Positions 5,646-6,269 of a stretch of 6,269 bases of DNA are shown in pieces (positions within the stretch are counted from its first letter, which is position 1; the number at the start of each line of letters is the position of its first letter). Under the pieces are notes generated by a model, which was not told the DNA's origin, searched no databases, and saw only the letters and a list, made by a program, of their open reading frames with translations. The DNA comes from Bacillota bacterium (lineage in GTDB: Bacteria; Bacillota; Clostridia; Christensenellales; CAG-138), in contig JAFABA010000131.1 in assembly GCA_023426265.1 (NCBI GenBank), forward strand, positions 1 to 6,269. Reading direction: 5' to 3'. The position numbers and the translations under genes were made by a program.

Positions 5646-5679
5646 CTGTTTTGCTCGGGATTAATCCGTTGTTTTTGCA

Positions 5680-5713
5680 ACGAAAAACATCCGGAAGAAA
5701 AATCCGGATGTTT
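5680..5713 (-). terminator. Intrinsic terminator downstream of flavodoxin
   Basis: The bases at 5685-5695 and 5703-5713 form a perfect 11-bp stem (minus strand AAACATCCGGA / TCCGGATGTTT) with a 7-base loop. The stem end and tail together give five T on the minus strand. It follows element B, about 155 bases after the flavodoxin stop, and precedes the next operon's promoter. On the plus strand the stem is followed by TTTAAAGC only, so it acts mainly on the minus strand. Confidence 0.82.
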
Positions 5714-5718
5714 AAAGC

Positions 5719-5861
5719 TCTTTTTCCAGGGGCCTTGCCCCTGGACCCCACCCGGGGATTCCTTTCATCGAAAACGTGCTGTTTTAGAGCCTTTTCGGGA
5801 ATGGGTCCTTAGGGCCGTTACGGCCCTAAGCGGGTGCTTGAGGGCAGCGCCCTCAATATAT
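5719..5861 (-). repeat. Palindromic multi-hairpin element, copy B
   Basis: Read on the minus strand, this starts just after the flavodoxin stop and has the same end modules as the copy at 3587-3706. Its hairpins are: a perfect 8-bp stem at 5838-5856 (loop GCT on the minus strand), a perfect 10-bp stem at 5808-5830 with a TAA loop, and a perfect 8-bp stem at 5726-5744. The middle part pairs over a distance: GGACCC with GGGTCC (5743-5748 with 5803-5808), ATTCC with GGAAT, and CGAAAA with TTTTCG. The shared text with copy A includes CGTAACG, ACCCATTC and GGGGCAA.GCCCCTG followed by A bases. The central module differs between the copies. No protein is encoded. Confidence 0.8.
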
Positions 5862-5868
5862 TCTGGGC

Positions 5869-6269
5869 CTATGCCAACTGCTTGCCAAGTTCCTTGCAAG
5901 CAGCCTCGCCTTCGGCATCGGGGGTTTCGTTGACGATCAGCCCTTCGGCAACCAAAGAGATGCCGTCCGCTTCGACGTCGGACTGCCAGGTGCGCATCCA
6001 TTCGCCGTCGCCCCAGCCATAGGAGCCGAACAGGGCGACCTTCTTGCCAGAAAGCGAACCCTTCACGCTGTCGAACATGGGCGCGAACTCGCCGTCCTCC
6101 AATTCTTCCACGCCCATGGACGGACAGCCGAAGGCCAAGGCATCAAAGCCTGCCACCTGGTCCTTTTTAAAGTCCGAAGCCTGGAATACGGATACGTCGG
6201 CGCCTGCTCCCTTTGCGCCTTCCGCGATGTAGTTTGCCATGGCCTCGGTGTTGCCGGTGCTGCTCCAGT
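5869..6269 (-). CDS. Flavodoxin (5' end missing)
   Basis: This is a short-chain, FMN-binding electron carrier of the cytoplasm, used by anaerobes in place of ferredoxin. The frame is open to the right edge. The first visible residues WSSTGNTEAMANYIAEGA contain the FMN phosphate loop (S-x-T-G-N-T), so the true start lies only about 8 residues beyond the window. The internal ATG at 6240 would delete this loop and is not the start. Other flavin-contact loops are FGCPSMGVEELED and FGSYGWGDGEWMRTW. The visible 132 residues fit a family length of about 140. Its stop codon is followed by palindromic element B and then an intrinsic terminator. Confidence 0.94.
   Translation of the reverse strand, partial: WSSTGNTEAMANYIAEGAKGAGADVSVFQASDFKKDQVAGFDALAFGCPSMGVEELEDGEFAPMFDSVKGSLSGKKVALFGSYGWGDGEWMRTWQSDVEADGISLVAEGLIVNETPDAEGEAACKELGKQLA

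Noticed and set aside
3587..5861. The two inverted palindromic elements as ends of a composite mobile element carrying the cupin-DUF438-DUF1858 operon
   Set aside because: There is no transposase, no target duplication is visible, and each copy is explained by its position after its own upstream gene. Opposite orientation simply follows the opposite transcription.

Overview
The window looks like chromosomal DNA from a fairly GC-rich member of the Clostridia (Bacillota). The basis is purine-rich ribosome binding sites close to ATG starts, compact operons, and a DUF1858 / DUF438-hemerythrin-PAS gene pair typical of anaerobic Firmicutes. I cannot name the genus. No rRNA, tRNA, CRISPR array, transposase or phage gene is visible. 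Both ends cut through genes.

Layout from left to right. (1) The first 167 bases hold the 5' end of a minus-strand lipoprotein gene with its own extended -10 promoter, followed by about 210 bases without a gene. (2) A single minus-strand gene (378-923) encodes a 181-residue protein of an uncharacterised Firmicutes family. (3) lplA, lipoate-protein ligase A (1101-2075, minus), has a hairpin terminator downstream. (4) A divergent promoter region (about 2100-2220) separates lplA from a two-gene plus-strand operon. This encodes a protein resembling the tRNA-binding parts of arginyl-tRNA synthetase without a catalytic domain (2244-2936), overlapped by 4 bases by an MBL-fold metal-dependent hydrolase (2933-3583). 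(5) A convergent intergenic region holds a multi-hairpin palindromic element and then an intrinsic terminator. (6) A minus-strand operon reads DUF1858 protein (5597-5370), DUF438/hemerythrin/PAS protein (5355-4141), cupin (4095-3760). (7) A second copy of the palindromic element and another intrinsic terminator lie downstream of a flavodoxin gene that runs off the right end (5869-6269, minus).

Working together: the right half reads as anaerobic redox or iron handling, with a flavodoxin electron carrier beside an operon combining a hemerythrin-like di-iron domain, a PAS sensor and a small DUF1858 protein. lplA salvages lipoate for lipoylated enzymes. The ArgRS-like/MBL pair is translationally coupled but its function is unknown.

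The most notable structural observation is the pair of palindromic elements. They share recognisable end modules and a hairpin with compensatory base changes. Both lie in the same orientation between a stop codon and an intrinsic terminator, while their central modules differ. This points to a dispersed, structured 3'-UTR element family.
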